From Diphasiastrum complanatum (Eukaryota > Streptophyta > Lycopodiopsida > Lycopodiales > Lycopodiaceae), in the NCBI GenBank assembly GCA_029204225.1, contig CM055101.1, forward strand, positions 58,127,005 through 58,191,004: a stretch of DNA of 64,000 nucleotides. The letters run 5' to 3'. Positions within the stretch are counted from its first letter, which is position 1. Each line of letters starts with the position of its first letter. Positions 36,701 through 39,700 of this stretch are shown in pieces. The position numbers and the translations under genes were made by a program. The notes below the pieces were generated by a model, which was given only the letters and a program-made list of their open reading frames with translations, was not told the DNA's origin and made no database searches.

Positions 36701-39700
36701 GGGACCAGAAACGTGGTCCCGGATCACAAAAAAAAATTCAAGGTTTTTTCTCATCCAGATCCGCTACTGGTTGCTATTGAAATGAATAGCAGCTTACTGC
36801 TGTAGATATGGATAGTGAATGCAAATATATCTTCATGAAGAGCAGATTATTGCTGCAGGTCTGTGAGATGTGAAACAATTAGTGGTGGGAACAATAGTGA
36901 AACTTACGAGTAATGTTTTTGTTTATGCAACTATCATAACTTCTTCCCATCAGCAAGATATTTGCCTAATTACCTTTGCTTTGGTAGGCTTGAGCATAGA
37001 AACCCGTTCCTAAGGAATGAGTACCATTCCATTCCTTAGACAGCCATTCCGTTTCTAAAGAATGGTTTTCAGGAACCGGGATTGGGTTTCGGGTTAGAAT
37101 GGATCAGAATCTGCCGTTGACCAAGCTGCTATTTTTAGCAAGGGAATAACAGAATAAAAAGCACAATAGAAATGAGAAAGGAGGACCCTGATGATGTTAA
37201 GGTGGTTAAGCAGAGAGGAATATCTGCCAGGTAGTGCTAGCTTTTGGTGGTAGCACACAACAAATGGGCTGCATTTAGCTGTATTGAAGAAAATGAAAAT
37301 GCCCGAAGAATATGAGTATAGATTTTGTTTACATTAGTATTTTTAGAACGGTGCTCCAAGCCCTCATTGTTTGAATGATCAGGAATCTCAAAGCCTGCTC
37401 AGGAAACCTCCTAAATTTTCTGTTTCTGGAACATTCCTCCCCACTTGAGTCTATTCTAGCCTATCGTACCTCATCTTCCTTTCTGCTGGCCTTCTAGTTT
37501 GATTTTCTACCTTCTTGTCTCCCAGCAGGCCTTTTGCTGTCCCAAAATACTGCCAGGTCTACACCCTTACTAGAAAATAGAATGCTAAGTTGATAGCCCT
37601 TAAAGAGATGCTCACTTTGATATATATAACAAGTATAGCTGATTGCTTTATGCTATATGCATTTTTACGAGTTTTGGTACACCCAATATAGATAGTGGTC
37701 GACGGTTCTAATTGATACCCGCAGGGCCCAATGGTGCGACCTTGCCCCAGTATCAGTTTTGTACTGGTCTTCATTTTTGGTTGAGGGGAGAAGATCTTAC
37801 CGGCAGTTGTTATTTCTCTTCTCCCACAACCTTCTCCTCTCTAAGAACTAATTATTGTGAATGGTGATTAATTGCAATAGATGATAAGATTCCAGGTGTG
37901 GTAGTGTCAAATTTAACAGATTGTTCTGTGAGCCTATTCTGATGAAGAGAATATGGAGGTTCCTGCTTTGAAAATCAACATCAAAACATCTTTTGAATGT
38001 GAGAAGTAGAGCCACCTAAAGGTCACAAACTGGCAAACGCAGTGGCCACTGAGATGAATCAATAAGTGAAGAATTTGGTGGATTTAGAGTTTAGGGTTTA
38101 GGGTCCATACGAAGCTGAAATATTCCCCATCAAGAGGGCACCCAAAACGGTCCTCTTTATCAAGTACTATGTCAGCCCATTAATTATGTTTTATGGAGTG
38201 CTATTGCATGCTTGAATTGTTTATAGTGAAGTGCTAAAAGATTAGCAAGATTCGTGTGAGACACTGCTTGCAAATCAAGTGATAGAAAGGTGCTGCAAAG
38301 CTGTTCTGAAAATCAGCATCGAAGAAGCTTTTATTCATATCCCTGAAAACTTGAAAGAGTTTGCAAAACTCCATTTTTGCACTTATCTTAACAGGTCTTC
38401 TCTAGCAAATTTTCTTACAAATCAAGAACTAAAAGTTGAAATTTTTTAAGGAAAAAATAATTTTCAAGGATATGAAAGATGACTTTAAGGTGGTTGCACA
38501 AGGCTCTTGTTGTGACAACAAATTGCATGTTCTTGGATATCTTTTACCTCAACATGCCCATGTAAATCAAGAAGGTCGTCAAAGCACTCTATGGCATGAG
38601 AGGTTTGGACATCTTAACTATGGTAGTCTCAAGCTACTTTATGATAAGGACATGGTGCGTGGGATTCCTGAGATTATTCAAAAGTTCAACATTTGTGAAG
38701 CTTGCATGCAAATCACTCCTTCAATAAAAGTCGTATTGTCAGCTTTGGGTACCGGCCCAAACACAATCACTTGGAGGTTCATCCTACTCTCAATCACTCT
38801 TTGATGACTTCTCTTGAGAAACTTGGGACCATTTTTTGAAGAGTAATCTAGAAACACTTTTTTCTTGTTGAATTTAAGAACCTTGTGGCGAATCAAACTG
38901 GAAAGAGGATTAAGATCCTAAGGACAAATGGTGGAGGTGAATTCAAATCTGGTGAGTTTAGCTTGTTCTGCAAAGGCATGGAATTAGACATCAACTCATA
39001 GTCTCATATATTCCACAACAATGGAGTAATGGAATGAAAGAACCAAACTCTTGTGATCTGTGCTTGAAGCATGCTCAAGGCACATGGATTGAGCAATTAT
39101 CTATGGAGTCTGCAATATACCTCCAAAATGGGTCTTCAACCAAGGCTTAGAAGTTGTGACTTATGAATAGGCATACGGTGGATGTAAGCCAAGTGTTGCA
39201 CATCTTAGAGTCTTTGCTGGTACTACTTATGTGCATATTCTAGATGAGACACGAAGGAAACTTAAACCAAATTTTCTTAAAGGCAACATTATTTGATGGC
39301 ATCTAACCTCTAAAGCATAAAGTCTATCTGAACCTAAGACAAGGAAGATCATGACAAGTCATGGTGTCATTTTTGATGAAGGAAAAGGTGTTGATTTGGC
39401 TCAAGGAGGTCAATCAAGTGAACATGTAATTCTAAATGACAAAAAGGTAGATTCAAATGATGAGTTTACCCATCCTATTGATGCCGAAAATCAACCTATT
39501 TATGGTGAGGTGATAACTCCACCCCTATGACCTCTTGAGTCAATTTAGAAAGTTCTTAGAAATGATTTACATCTTGCTGCTACTTCTATGGATCCCACTC
39601 AGGTATAGAAGCTTCCAAATTGGTATTTAGAGAGTAATGAAGATAATAAATTTTTGGAGCAACCTGAAACAAATGAACAAGGTTCAATTAGGGTGCAACC